A DNA stretch of 64,000 nucleotides, from assembly GCA_964650525.1 (NCBI GenBank), contig CAZYUA010000013.1, positions 1 to 64,000 on the forward strand. The letters run 5' to 3'. Shown one piece after another: positions 27,538 to 36,247 of this stretch. The position numbers were made by a program, and so were the translations under genes. Each line of letters starts with the position of its first letter. The first letter of the stretch is position 1. This stretch comes from UBA1413 sp964650525 (lineage in GTDB: Bacteria; Bacteroidota; Bacteroidia; Bacteroidales; Prolixibacteraceae). Below the pieces are notes generated by a model that saw only the letters and a program-made list of their open reading frames with translations, searched no databases and had not been told where the DNA came from.

Positions 27538-29181
27538 ATGAAAAGGTTTTTGCCCATAATAGCCATTCTTCTCAGTTTTGGTTTGCAAGCCAAGCAAACG
27601 GGTATCCATACTGGTTTGGGGACTTCGCCGGAAGTCCGTACCGCTTACGGAACCGTTTGCGGTGTGAACGAAGGAGATGTAGACAGTTTCAAGGGCATTC
27701 CCTATGCTGCCCCGCCGGTGGGTGAATACCGCTGGCGGCCGCCGCAACCGGTACAACCCTGGCAGGGAGTGCTTGATGCCACCAAATTTGGCGCAAGTTG
27801 TGCCCAGGCCGGCTGGGGGGCCGCTCCGGGAACCATCCAGGCGGGCTCATCAGAAGATTGTCTTTTTCTAAATATATGGCGACCCGCCGGGGTTCAACAG
27901 GGCGCAATGCTGCCGGTGATGGTGTGGATTCACGGCGGCGCTTTCGTGGGCGGCAACGGCAACACTTCCGGAGAGGGATTTGCCAGAAAAGGTGTTATCC
28001 TGGTTTCCATCAATTACCGCCTGGGGCGCCTCGGACATTTTGCATTTCCCGCACTGAGCAGGGAGCATCCTGAAGAACCCAAGGGCAGTTACGCCTTCAT
28101 GGACCAGATAGCTGCCTTAAAGTGGGTACAGCAAAACATTGCGGCTTTCGGTGGGGACCCTGCGAATGTCACCATTTTTGGTTTTTCCGCCGGTGGGGTT
28201 TCGATCCATTCCCTCTTGACCATTCCCGCCGCTCAGGGTCTTTTCCACAAGGGCATCAGTCATTCCGGCGGGGGCCGCGATGGCGTTCTGACCGGCAGAC
28301 CGATCAGCCAGGATAATGCAAGTCGTTACTACCCGGTTTCAGCGGAAACTGTCGGAATAAACTTTGCCCGCAAGCATGGCATCGAGGGCACCGATGCAGC
28401 CGCACTGGCCCGGTTGCGCGCTCTGAAAGTGGAAGAAATTGTGGACGGGGGACAGGAAAATGATGGTCCCGGAGGGCCGCGTATTTATTCAGGCCCGATT
28501 CTGGACGGAAAACTGGTTACAGAAACTTCCGAGAGTGCATACAATGCAGGCAGGCAGTCCCATGTCCCGCTCATGATCGGGAATAACAGCGCAGAAATCG
28601 GCGGATCTTTCGTCAATTCCAGTACATCAAAGGAAGAACTCTTTTCCTTGTTCGGGGAACTGAAAGAAGAAGCAAAAGCTGCCTACGATCCCGATGGCAT
28701 CAAAGATTTTTCCGAGGTACAAACCCTGTTTAACACCGACAAGGTATGGGCTGAACCTGCCCGCTTTACAGCAAGTGCTTTTGCTGCCAAGGGTGTCCCT
28801 GCCCATATTTTTCTTTTCTCGTACGTACCTTCTTCCCAGAAAGAGCGAATGCGGTTTGGCCCCGGACACGGAACCGACATTTCTTATGTCTTCAACAACC
28901 CGGGAACAGAAGGCTTCGGTCCGCCTCTGCCTCCCCCGACACAGGAAGAAAAAGAGGTCGCCCGGATCATGAATACCTATTGGGTGAATTTTGCCAGAAC
29001 CGGCAATCCCAATGGTAAAGGGTTACCAAAATGGCCCGCTTATAATCCCAAAAAGAATAAAATCCTCGATATACAACCCGATGGTAAACCTGTCGCTAAA
29101 CGGGACCCACGGAAAGCACGACTCGACGTGATCGAAAAGGCAGTGAACAGGGGGGATAAGCTGCAACCCAACGGCATCTGA
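27538..29181 (+). CDS. Exported type-B carboxylesterase
   Basis: A 547-residue carboxylesterase/para-nitrobenzyl-esterase family enzyme with a short signal peptide. Family hallmarks are FKGIPYAAPPVGEYRW near residue 55, SEDCLFLNIW (disulphide Cys), MVWIHGGAFVGGN (oxyanion hole), and the nucleophile elbow VTIFGFSAGGVS near residue 220. The acid lies near MIGNNSAEIGG, and His in FGPGHGTDISYVF. It hydrolyses carboxylic esters. The gene starts 25 bp after the NTF2-like gene and continues the secreted cluster. Confidence 0.93.
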   Translation: MKRFLPIIAILLSFGLQAKQTGIHTGLGTSPEVRTAYGTVCGVNEGDVDSFKGIPYAAPPVGEYRWRPPQPVQPWQGVLDATKFGASCAQAGWGAAPGTIQAGSSEDCLFLNIWRPAGVQQGAMLPVMVWIHGGAFVGGNGNTSGEGFARKGVILVSINYRLGRLGHFAFPALSREHPEEPKGSYAFMDQIAALKWVQQNIAAFGGDPANVTIFGFSAGGVSIHSLLTIPAAQGLFHKGISHSGGGRDGVLTGRPISQDNASRYYPVSAETVGINFARKHGIEGTDAAALARLRALKVEEIVDGGQENDGPGGPRIYSGPILDGKLVTETSESAYNAGRQSHVPLMIGNNSAEIGGSFVNSSTSKEELFSLFGELKEEAKAAYDPDGIKDFSEVQTLFNTDKVWAEPARFTASAFAAKGVPAHIFLFSYVPSSQKERMRFGPGHGTDISYVFNNPGTEGFGPPLPPPTQEEKEVARIMNTYWVNFARTGNPNGKGLPKWPAYNPKKNKILDIQPDGKPVAKRDPRKARLDVIEKAVNRGDKLQPNGI

Positions 29182-29242
29182 TGAATCAGGAAAAATTGCA
29201 TATTGCAGAGGAATTTTTTTTCGCACTGTAATACTCATATTT

Positions 29243-30532
29243 ATGAATAAAAAATTGATTTTCAGTGTTTTGATTCTTATGGCAATATTCACTGGCAGTG
29301 GCTATGGCCAGGAGTGGCCACAGTTTCTGGGACCGGAAAGGAACAGCATATCGCCTGAGACGGGCATTCTGCGGTCCTGGCCTGAGACCGGACCTGAAAT
29401 CCTCTGGACAGCAAATGTCGGCCGGGGCTACGGCGGACCTGTTATAAAGGAAGGCAAAGTCTATTTGCTTGACAGGGACGATGAAAAAGGGGACATCATG
29501 CGTTGTTTTGATTTTAACGACGGAAAGGAATTGTGGAGCTTCAGCTATGATGCGCCAGGAACTGTTTCGTTCCCGGGTTCGAGAAGTGTCCCGGCCATCG
29601 ATGGCGACAGGATCTATTCCTGCGGGCAAAACGGAGATCTCTACTGTATAGATATCAACACACATAAACCGTTATGGAACAAGAACATCATGAAAGATTT
29701 CGGTGGTGTCAGCTTACCGGTTTGGGCGATATCCCAATGTCCGCTTATTTACGGAGACTTACTGATTGTCTCTTATTCAAAGGATCCCTATGCCGGATTG
29801 GTGGCCTTTGACAAACTGACCGGCGATATTGTCTGGAAGACAGAAGCCATCGGAAATGAAACCTATGCCAGCCCGACAATCGCAAAGATAGCAGGTGAAG
29901 ATCACCTCGTCATGGTATTTTCATCAACGAACAGCTTTATGCATAAGGAAGTATCCAAATCTCCGGGCAGAATTATCGGCTATAAACCACAAACAGGGGA
30001 AATGTTCTGGGAATACAACAATTGGGAGAATATGATTCAGACATCTCCGGCTCTTGATGCCGGCGAAGGAAGAATTGTTGTTGCCGGAGGCTATGAACTT
30101 GGCGTGGTCATGGTAAAAGTTGATAAAAAAGCCGACGGAAGTTATAGCGTTTCAGAGCTTTTTAAACACAACAATTTCGGCGAACACACAAAACCTCCCC
30201 TTTTATGTGACGGTTATTTTTATGGTCAGTTCTCGACCAACAACAGACGCGATGGTCTGTGCTGTATGAATAGGGATGGAGAGGTTTTATGGAAAACCAT
30301 GCGTTCACCTTCATTTGATAAAGGGAGCATGATAGGGGTTGACGGACTGATACTGGCAACGGATGGAAACAAAACATTGCATCTCATTCAACCGGATCCT
30401 TCAGGATTCAAACCTTTGGCTTCTGCTGAGATCCTCGGAATGGGTCAAAACTGGGGTCCGATTGCGCTTGCCGGCGGAAAGCTCCTGATTCGTGATCAAA
30501 GCCGGTTATTGTGTGTAAAAGTTGCGCAGTAA
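29243..30532 (+). CDS. Exported PQQ-type beta-propeller protein (copy 1)
   Basis: A 429-residue protein with signal peptide and PQQ-like propeller repeats: WPQFLGPERNS, then blades ending in Trp phrases such as GKELWSFSYD, KPLWNKNIM, DIVWKTEA, EMFWEYNNW and EVLWKTMRS. The family is often called pyrrolo-quinoline quinone or outer-membrane assembly lipoprotein-like. No quinone-enzyme acidic pair is evident, so a binding or scaffold role is as likely as dehydrogenase activity. It is strongly similar to the gene at 32093, evidence of local duplication. Confidence 0.88.
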   Translation: MNKKLIFSVLILMAIFTGSGYGQEWPQFLGPERNSISPETGILRSWPETGPEILWTANVGRGYGGPVIKEGKVYLLDRDDEKGDIMRCFDFNDGKELWSFSYDAPGTVSFPGSRSVPAIDGDRIYSCGQNGDLYCIDINTHKPLWNKNIMKDFGGVSLPVWAISQCPLIYGDLLIVSYSKDPYAGLVAFDKLTGDIVWKTEAIGNETYASPTIAKIAGEDHLVMVFSSTNSFMHKEVSKSPGRIIGYKPQTGEMFWEYNNWENMIQTSPALDAGEGRIVVAGGYELGVVMVKVDKKADGSYSVSELFKHNNFGEHTKPPLLCDGYFYGQFSTNNRRDGLCCMNRDGEVLWKTMRSPSFDKGSMIGVDGLILATDGNKTLHLIQPDPSGFKPLASAEILGMGQNWGPIALAGGKLLIRDQSRLLCVKVAQ

Positions 30533-30650
30533 TTATGAAGAAGACGAGCTGGTTTCCCAAAATCATTTACGGTAAATAATCGCCTGGCTCAAAATAGCCG
30601 GTGTTCCGAATGAATAGATCATTGTAAAAGACACTCTGCATTCCCGAGAA

Positions 30651-30713
30651 ATGTTTGATTCTGATGAAGTCGGAAATAAAGTCATGGACTTCCTGAAGAA
30701 GCACCTCAACTGA
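30651..30713 (+). pseudogene. Possible C-terminal scrap of an alpha/beta hydrolase
   Basis: The spacer between the first propeller and the 30743 gene contains a short frame reading FDSDEVGNKVMDFLKKHLN-stop, which resembles the last helix of many bacterial esterases. Nothing upstream in any frame completes it. It may be the scar of a deleted fourth hydrolase. This is too short to prove. Confidence 0.25.
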
Positions 30714-30742
30714 AGAGGTATCAGTAATTTATGTTGCAGATT

Positions 30743-31522
30743 ATGGTAAAAGTCCGAATCATAACATCCATTTGTATAGCTTGTGTTATCATTTGCTTAT
30801 CCAACATTTTGATGGCACAAAACAAAAATAGTACAAACAGGATTTTACACCTCAGGGAACAAAACATCATTGCCATTGCTGCCATGACGGCAAAGGGAGA
30901 TTTGCCTGAATTAAAGAGCACGCTTCATGCTGGCCTCGATGCCGGACTCACCATCAACCAAATCAAAGAAGTACTGGTCCACACGTATGCCTATTGCGGA
31001 TTTCCGAGAAGCATCCGCGGATTGCAAACGTTTATGGAAGTGCTCGATGAAAGAAAAGCCAAAGGAATCGTTGATGAGGCGGGTAAGGAAGCATCGCCAG
31101 TCATTCAGGAATCCGACAAAGACGCATCGCTCATCAGGGAGGAGCAAAGCAAATACGAACGGGGGAAGAAAATTCTGGGCGAACTCACCAAAACGCCGCA
31201 GAAGAAGCCTTCGTCGGGTTATGGCGCTTTTGCGCCTGTCATGGACACCTTTCTGAAAGAACATTTGTTTGCTGATATCTTTGAAAGGGATGTGCTCACC
31301 TATGCCCAGCGGGAATGGGCCACCATCTCAGTCATCAGTGCCATCGGAGGTGCCGAACCGATGCTGCGCAGCCATCTGTCCATTTGCCTGAATGTAGGGA
31401 TCACTCCCGCACAGTTGACAGAATTCCCGGTGCTCATACGATCGATTGTGGGCAGAAAAGAGGCGAAAGCAGCCAGGATTATCTTGAATGAAGTTCTTAA
31501 CATCGATAAATCGCCCGAATAG
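30743..31522 (+). CDS. Exported two-domain carboxymuconolactone-decarboxylase-like protein
   Basis: A 259-residue protein with two AhpD/CMD-like helical domains behind a signal peptide (CIACVIICLSNILMAQ). The first has LKSTLHAGLDAGLTINQIKEVLVHTYAYCGFPRSI and the second AQREWATISVISAIGG and LRSHLSICLNVGITPAQLTE. YCGFPR is the standard CMD phrase, but there is no AhpD CxxC redox pair. An ATG at 30731 would add four residues. Such genes commonly sit beside cupins and hydrolases, and here a cupin gene follows after 20 bp. An exported CMD is unusual; the substrate is unknown. Confidence 0.87.
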   Translation: MVKVRIITSICIACVIICLSNILMAQNKNSTNRILHLREQNIIAIAAMTAKGDLPELKSTLHAGLDAGLTINQIKEVLVHTYAYCGFPRSIRGLQTFMEVLDERKAKGIVDEAGKEASPVIQESDKDASLIREEQSKYERGKKILGELTKTPQKKPSSGYGAFAPVMDTFLKEHLFADIFERDVLTYAQREWATISVISAIGGAEPMLRSHLSICLNVGITPAQLTEFPVLIRSIVGRKEAKAARIILNEVLNIDKSPE

Positions 31523-31542
31523 AACACGAAATTATTCTTAGA

Positions 31543-32031
31543 ATGAAGAGATTTTTATTAGTTCTGGCATTACCAATAACAGTTTTACTGGTTGGTTGTT
31601 CCCATCCACAGCGTGAAGTCACACAGGATCAGAATGCAGAGACTCTCTTCCCGAAAGGAGATCTCATCACCAACAGCAATTTCACCGGTACAGCCTTTCT
31701 CCACATATTTTTGACCAATGATACTATCTTTAATACTTCGATGGGAAATGTAACCTTTGAGCCGAAAGCCCGCACAAACTGGCACAAGCACCCGGGCGGA
31801 CAGATCCTGCTTGTCACAGACGGAACGGGTTATTATCAGGAAAAAGGAGAGCCCGCTTTAAAAATTCAAAAAGGCGATGTGGTAAAAATACCTCCTTTTG
31901 CGGAACACTGGCACGGTGCCGCCCCTGACACCGGGCTTGCCCATCTCGCTATCAGCGTCAATAACGACGAAGGAAGTGTGGTGTGGCTCAATCCTGTCAC
32001 AGACGAAGAATACACAAATTCGAAGAAATAG
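31543..32031 (+). CDS. Cupin-domain lipoprotein
   Basis: A 162-residue single-cupin protein. Signal with lipobox LLVGCS. Cupin motif 1 reads WHKHPGGQILLVTDGTGYYQEKG (metal-type residues H, H, Q/E region and G-rich turn) and motif 2 reads VVKIPPFAEHWHGAAPD. The three-His set (WHKH, EHWH) suggests metal binding. It resembles the quercetinase/mandelonitrile-lyase-like cupins often paired with CMD proteins. It starts 20 bp after the CMD gene. Probably periplasmic or surface-exposed; reaction unknown. Confidence 0.88.
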   Translation: MKRFLLVLALPITVLLVGCSHPQREVTQDQNAETLFPKGDLITNSNFTGTAFLHIFLTNDTIFNTSMGNVTFEPKARTNWHKHPGGQILLVTDGTGYYQEKGEPALKIQKGDVVKIPPFAEHWHGAAPDTGLAHLAISVNNDEGSVVWLNPVTDEEYTNSKK

Positions 32032-32092
32032 GGTAACTTTGAATATCATCAACCATCACAGATTAGTAATAATCATAAAATGATTCCTCGCT

Positions 32093-33502
32093 ATGAAGAC
32101 CAACCAGTTTGTTCCTTATGTTTTCATGTTGCTTCTGTTTGCCAACTGCAACCAGGCCCGGAATTCCAATAATTCAGCAGGATCGCAGGACTGGCCGCAG
32201 TTTTTGGGACCGGAAAGAAACAGCACATCGACAGAAAAAGGCATCCTGCGTTCCTGGCCGGAAACCGGGCCTGAAATCCTCTGGACAACCAATATCGGCA
32301 TTGGGTACGGCGGACCGGTCATCGGAAAAGGGTTGGTTTATCTTCTTGACCGAAACGAAGACAAAGGCGATATCATGCGTTGTTTTGACCTTAACGACGG
32401 AAAGGAACGCTGGCAATACCCATACGATGCTCCCGGGACGGTGATGTTTCCCGGTTCAAGGAGTGTTCCCACCCTCGACGGTAATTACGTTTATTCCGTA
32501 GGGGGTTTCGGAGATCTCTATTGCATCGACATCAACACCCACCTACCGGTTTGGCATGTAAACATCTGGACCGGTTTTGGAGGGGATTCCGGCAACACGG
32601 AACCGGGAAATTCCGGGAGCGGACCCGGTGGTTTTGCACCCAGGGGTAATTTCCCGATCTGGGCCATTTCGCAGTGCCCCCTGGTGTATGGTGATTTGCT
32701 GATTGTGGCTTCGCAGGCACCCCAGGCCGGTGTGGTGGCTTTTAATAAGTTGACAGGTGATGTCGTGTGGAAAACCCCCAACCTGGGCAATGAAACCTAT
32801 GTCAGCCCGGCCATCGTCAAAGTCGACGGCCAGGACCATATCGTCATGGTTACCTCTTCTACCAATCCAGTTGGAAGACCGGAACTGGCCAAAACCCCTG
32901 GCACCGTGACAGGTATAGAACCCCTGACCGGAAAAATCCTCTGGAATTTCTCAGGATGGGAGTGTCATATTTCGGTGGCTCCTGCATTGGATGCAGGAAA
33001 CAATAAGATCTTGCTTGTTGGAGGTTACGAACTTGGCGCCATGATGATTCAGGTTGAAAAACAAGCCGATGGCAGCTTCGGCGTAAAAGAGTTGTATAAA
33101 ACCGTTGAATTTGGCGACCAGACCAAACCCCCGGTTCTCTACAACGGCTATTTCTATGCCCAATATGGCACCAATAACCGTCGCGACGGAATGGCATGCA
33201 TGAGCATGGATGGGGAGGTAATGTGGAAAACCAAGCGTGATCCTGACTTTAATAAGGGAAGCATGATTCTGGTCGATGGGGTGCTTTTGGCTACCGACGG
33301 AGCCAAAAAGCTATTCATGATTGAACCTGACCCCTCCGGGTTCAGGCCCCTGGCATCGGCCGAACTCCTGACAGACCCGCCTGCAACGGAAGGGAGAGGT
33401 GGCCGTTTCGGAACCATGAACTGGGCCCCCATTGCCCTTTCCGGAGGGAAACTCCTTATCCGGGATCAAAGCCGGCTCATTTGTGTCAAAGTAGCAGGGT
33501 GA
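32093..33502 (+). CDS. Lipoprotein PQQ-type beta-propeller protein (copy 2)
   Basis: A 469-residue paralogue of the protein at 29243, sharing the opening WPQFLGPERNS, LRSWPETGPEILWT, and the closing LLIRDQSRL-CVKVA. It differs by a lipoprotein signal (LLLFANCNQ) in place of a cleaved signal. It also carries a Gly/Pro/Ser-rich insertion of about 25 residues (GNTEPGNSGSGPGGFAP) in one blade loop near residue 165. The pair flank the CMD and cupin genes, so the four may act together. Function not established. Confidence 0.88.
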   Translation: MKTNQFVPYVFMLLLFANCNQARNSNNSAGSQDWPQFLGPERNSTSTEKGILRSWPETGPEILWTTNIGIGYGGPVIGKGLVYLLDRNEDKGDIMRCFDLNDGKERWQYPYDAPGTVMFPGSRSVPTLDGNYVYSVGGFGDLYCIDINTHLPVWHVNIWTGFGGDSGNTEPGNSGSGPGGFAPRGNFPIWAISQCPLVYGDLLIVASQAPQAGVVAFNKLTGDVVWKTPNLGNETYVSPAIVKVDGQDHIVMVTSSTNPVGRPELAKTPGTVTGIEPLTGKILWNFSGWECHISVAPALDAGNNKILLVGGYELGAMMIQVEKQADGSFGVKELYKTVEFGDQTKPPVLYNGYFYAQYGTNNRRDGMACMSMDGEVMWKTKRDPDFNKGSMILVDGVLLATDGAKKLFMIEPDPSGFRPLASAELLTDPPATEGRGGRFGTMNWAPIALSGGKLLIRDQSRLICVKVAG

Positions 33503-33712
33503 GGATGGCTGACCTGCACTCCGCCGTGGTAACAGAATCCATCCTGTTATAAACAGGGTCCTCACCTGAAATCAGGATTTCCTTCCTGCGCCGTTAATTG
33601 CCCGACCTCCATGCATGAAAGGTTGTTGACCTGCTAATTCGTTGGTCTAATCAAAAAAAATAACTGCAGCAAAGAGACGGATTATTGAAAGGTTGACATT
33701 ATTTTTGGTGAG
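33503..33712 (+). promoter_or_regulatory. Spacer with promoter for the antiporter gene
   Basis: TATTTTTG at 33700-33707 fits TAnnTTTG and lies 5 nt before the ATG at 33713, again suggesting a leaderless mRNA. A short AACAG/CTGTT inverted repeat near 33525-33550 might end the upstream cluster but lacks a T-tract. Confidence 0.45.
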
Positions 33713-36115
33713 ATGAAAAAGCCCAGTTACAGAAATTTTCTCTTTTATTCGGGCGTAACAGGATTCTTCCTGTTGGTGATTTTTTTCATCATCAGGCAGG
33801 GGCGTCAACTCGAAGCAGGAAGAACCATTATTGCCCCTTCTGCAGATTCCGGATGGAGGTCCTTTATTCACCCCCTGGAAGCCAATCTGGAACATCCCCT
33901 GACCCTCTTTCTGATCCAGGTCGTTGTTATCCTGTTGGTATCCAGGGTGTTCGGATGGCTCTGCCGGAAAATCCATCAGCCTTCAGTGATCGGGGAAATT
34001 ATTGCGGGCATTATTCTGGGACCTTCCCTGACGGGTCTTTTTTTTCCGGAATTCTTTAATGCCCTGTTTCCTGTATCCTCCCTCGGAAACCTTAGCCTTC
34101 TTAGCCAGATCGGACTCATTCTCTTTATGTTCATCGTTGGCACCGAACTGGATTTCTCCCATCTCAGGAACAACATCAGCGGGGCACTGGTCATCAGTCA
34201 TGCCAGCATCATCGTACCGTATGGCTTGGGGATGGGATTGGCTTTATACCTGTACTCCACTTTTGCACCCGGGAACATCAGTTTTCTTTCGTTTGCCCTT
34301 TTCCTGGGAATATCCATGAGCATCACCGCATTTCCCGTTCTGGCGCGCATTGTCCAGGAAACAGGTATCAGCCGGACCCCTCTCGGGACCACAGTGATTA
34401 CCTGCGCAGCTATTGATGATGTGACTGCATGGAGTCTTTTGGCCATGGTGATTGCCATTGTTAAAGCCGGGTCTCTTGTCAGCTCGATTTATACGATTCT
34501 TTTATCCCTCCTTTACGTTGTCGTGATGTTTAAGATTGTCCGGCCCTTCCTGGCCAGGATCGGTGAACTCTATCCCTCGCGTGAGAATCTCACCAAACCG
34601 GTAGTGGCTCTCTTTTTCCTGGTCGTCCTGCTATCCTCCCTGGCGACCGAGGTGATTGGCATCCATGCTATCTTCGGAGGTTTCATGGCGGGTGTGATCA
34701 TGCCCGCCAACGAAAAGTTCCGGAATACCCTCGTGGAGAAAGTGGAAGATGTATCTCTTCTTCTTTTTCTTCCCCTGTTCTTTGTCTATACAGGTTTACG
34801 GACCGAAATAGGATTGCTTAATGAGCCTTCCATGTGGGGAATTACCCTGGTGATCATTGGTACGGCGATTGCCGGAAAATTCCTGGGCGGCGCCTTTTCG
34901 GCCCGGTTTACCGGACAAAACTGGCATGACAGCCTGATGATCGGGACCCTGATGAATACCCGTGGTTTGGTGGAACTGGTTGTTCTGAATATTGGTTTTG
35001 ATCTGGGCATCCTTGACTCCAGAATCTTTGCTATGCTGGTTATTATGGCTTTGGTAACTACTTTTATGACCGGTCCCACACTGCTATTCCTTGGAAAACT
35101 CTTCAAAACCACCCCGGAAAATCCCATTCCAGCACCCTCCATGGTGCCAGAATCCGGAATTCTCCTCTCGTTTGGTAACCCTGACACCGGGAGGTCTTTG
35201 TTAAAGTTGGCTTCCTTATTTAGTTTCCCAGGGAATCCCTCCCTTCTTAACTTATCCACTGCAGGGGACCCCTCCCTCGTTTCTGATTCATCCTTTCAGG
35301 GCTCTTCAAAAACCAGCATTTCCCTAAAAGCGAAAAACAGAAGAGTCAAAATTACTGCCCTCCACCTGACACCGGCCGACGAGCTCTTTCAGAATGACCC
35401 TGAGATGTATGAAAAGGAGAGTTTTGCTCCTCTGATCGAGGAGTCTTTCCGGATGAATGTGGAAGTAACCACCCTGTTTAAGGTCTCCCACGACCTTGAA
35501 GCCGATATCGCCGAGGTTGCCAACCAGGGCCAGTTTAACCTCCTCCTCATCGGAGCAGGCAAGTCCGTTTTCGAAGGCAGCCTCCTGGGAAAAGCCCTCG
35601 GATTTACGGTCAGGATTATTAATCCTGCCCACCTTTACTCAAGGATAAAGGGGATAGAAGTCACCTCATTTCCTGATGGTTTGAATCAGCGAACCTGGAA
35701 TATCATTTCTAAGACGAAGATCCCCTCAGGTATTTTCATTGACAGAAATACCACCTCTTTTAACCGGGTCTTTATTTATGTTTCCGAAAGAAGAGACCTC
35801 CAACTCCTTGCCTTAATTGATCCGGGAGGACAGGCATCAGGCAATGCCGTACATTGGATTGATCCCGGAAATATCCTGCCCGGGGCGAAAGGCAAGGAGA
35901 AGAAACCAGAGTTCTTCCCGGGTGAGAATGAAAACTTCCGGGAACACTTTTTGGTGCTCCGGCAATGGCCGGATTTCAACCAGCCGGGCTGGAAGCACTC
36001 TTCCTTGCTGGTAGCTACCCTCAGAGCCTGGAATGCTTTGCAGGAAAGCAGGCTAAGGGGTGAGCTCAACACTCTCCCCTTGCTCCTGCTGACAGAACCT
36101 GTTTCGGAAGAGTGA
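33713..36115 (+). CDS. CPA2-family cation:proton antiporter
   Basis: An 800-residue monovalent cation/H+ antiporter of the KefB/NapA type. A leading membrane segment precedes the exchanger core (residues about 60-470) with around 12 helices. The core contains QPSVIGEIIAGIILGPSL, SMSITAFPVLARIVQE, and the ion-binding region TCAAIDDVTAWSLLA with the adjacent Asp pair, plus TRGLVELV. The remaining 320 residues are cytoplasmic. They carry a weak UspA-like pattern (LLLIGAGKSVFEGSLLGKALGFTV) and could be regulatory. It is monocistronic and converges with the GH2 gene. Confidence 0.92.
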   Translation: MKKPSYRNFLFYSGVTGFFLLVIFFIIRQGRQLEAGRTIIAPSADSGWRSFIHPLEANLEHPLTLFLIQVVVILLVSRVFGWLCRKIHQPSVIGEIIAGIILGPSLTGLFFPEFFNALFPVSSLGNLSLLSQIGLILFMFIVGTELDFSHLRNNISGALVISHASIIVPYGLGMGLALYLYSTFAPGNISFLSFALFLGISMSITAFPVLARIVQETGISRTPLGTTVITCAAIDDVTAWSLLAMVIAIVKAGSLVSSIYTILLSLLYVVVMFKIVRPFLARIGELYPSRENLTKPVVALFFLVVLLSSLATEVIGIHAIFGGFMAGVIMPANEKFRNTLVEKVEDVSLLLFLPLFFVYTGLRTEIGLLNEPSMWGITLVIIGTAIAGKFLGGAFSARFTGQNWHDSLMIGTLMNTRGLVELVVLNIGFDLGILDSRIFAMLVIMALVTTFMTGPTLLFLGKLFKTTPENPIPAPSMVPESGILLSFGNPDTGRSLLKLASLFSFPGNPSLLNLSTAGDPSLVSDSSFQGSSKTSISLKAKNRRVKITALHLTPADELFQNDPEMYEKESFAPLIEESFRMNVEVTTLFKVSHDLEADIAEVANQGQFNLLLIGAGKSVFEGSLLGKALGFTVRIINPAHLYSRIKGIEVTSFPDGLNQRTWNIISKTKIPSGIFIDRNTTSFNRVFIYVSERRDLQLLALIDPGGQASGNAVHWIDPGNILPGAKGKEKKPEFFPGENENFREHFLVLRQWPDFNQPGWKHSSLLVATLRAWNALQESRLRGELNTLPLLLLTEPVSEE

Positions 36116-36165
36116 GCGTCCCCTGACACGGAAAAAGGTTTTCGCTGATCCCCAGGTTATGCAGA

Positions 36166-36206
36166 CAGGGATGTCTTGCCCGACAAAGGGGTTCAGGGAC
36201 ATCCTG
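36166..36206. terminator. Hairpin between convergent antiporter and GH2 genes
   Basis: CAGGGATGTC (36166-36175) pairs with GACATCCTG (36198-36206) with a one-base bulge. Its position between two convergent stop codons suggests a shared terminator. T-tracts are weak. Confidence 0.4.
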
Positions 36207-36247
36207 ATCGTTGTATCTATGGAATGGAAGCCGGGATCGGGAAGTTT

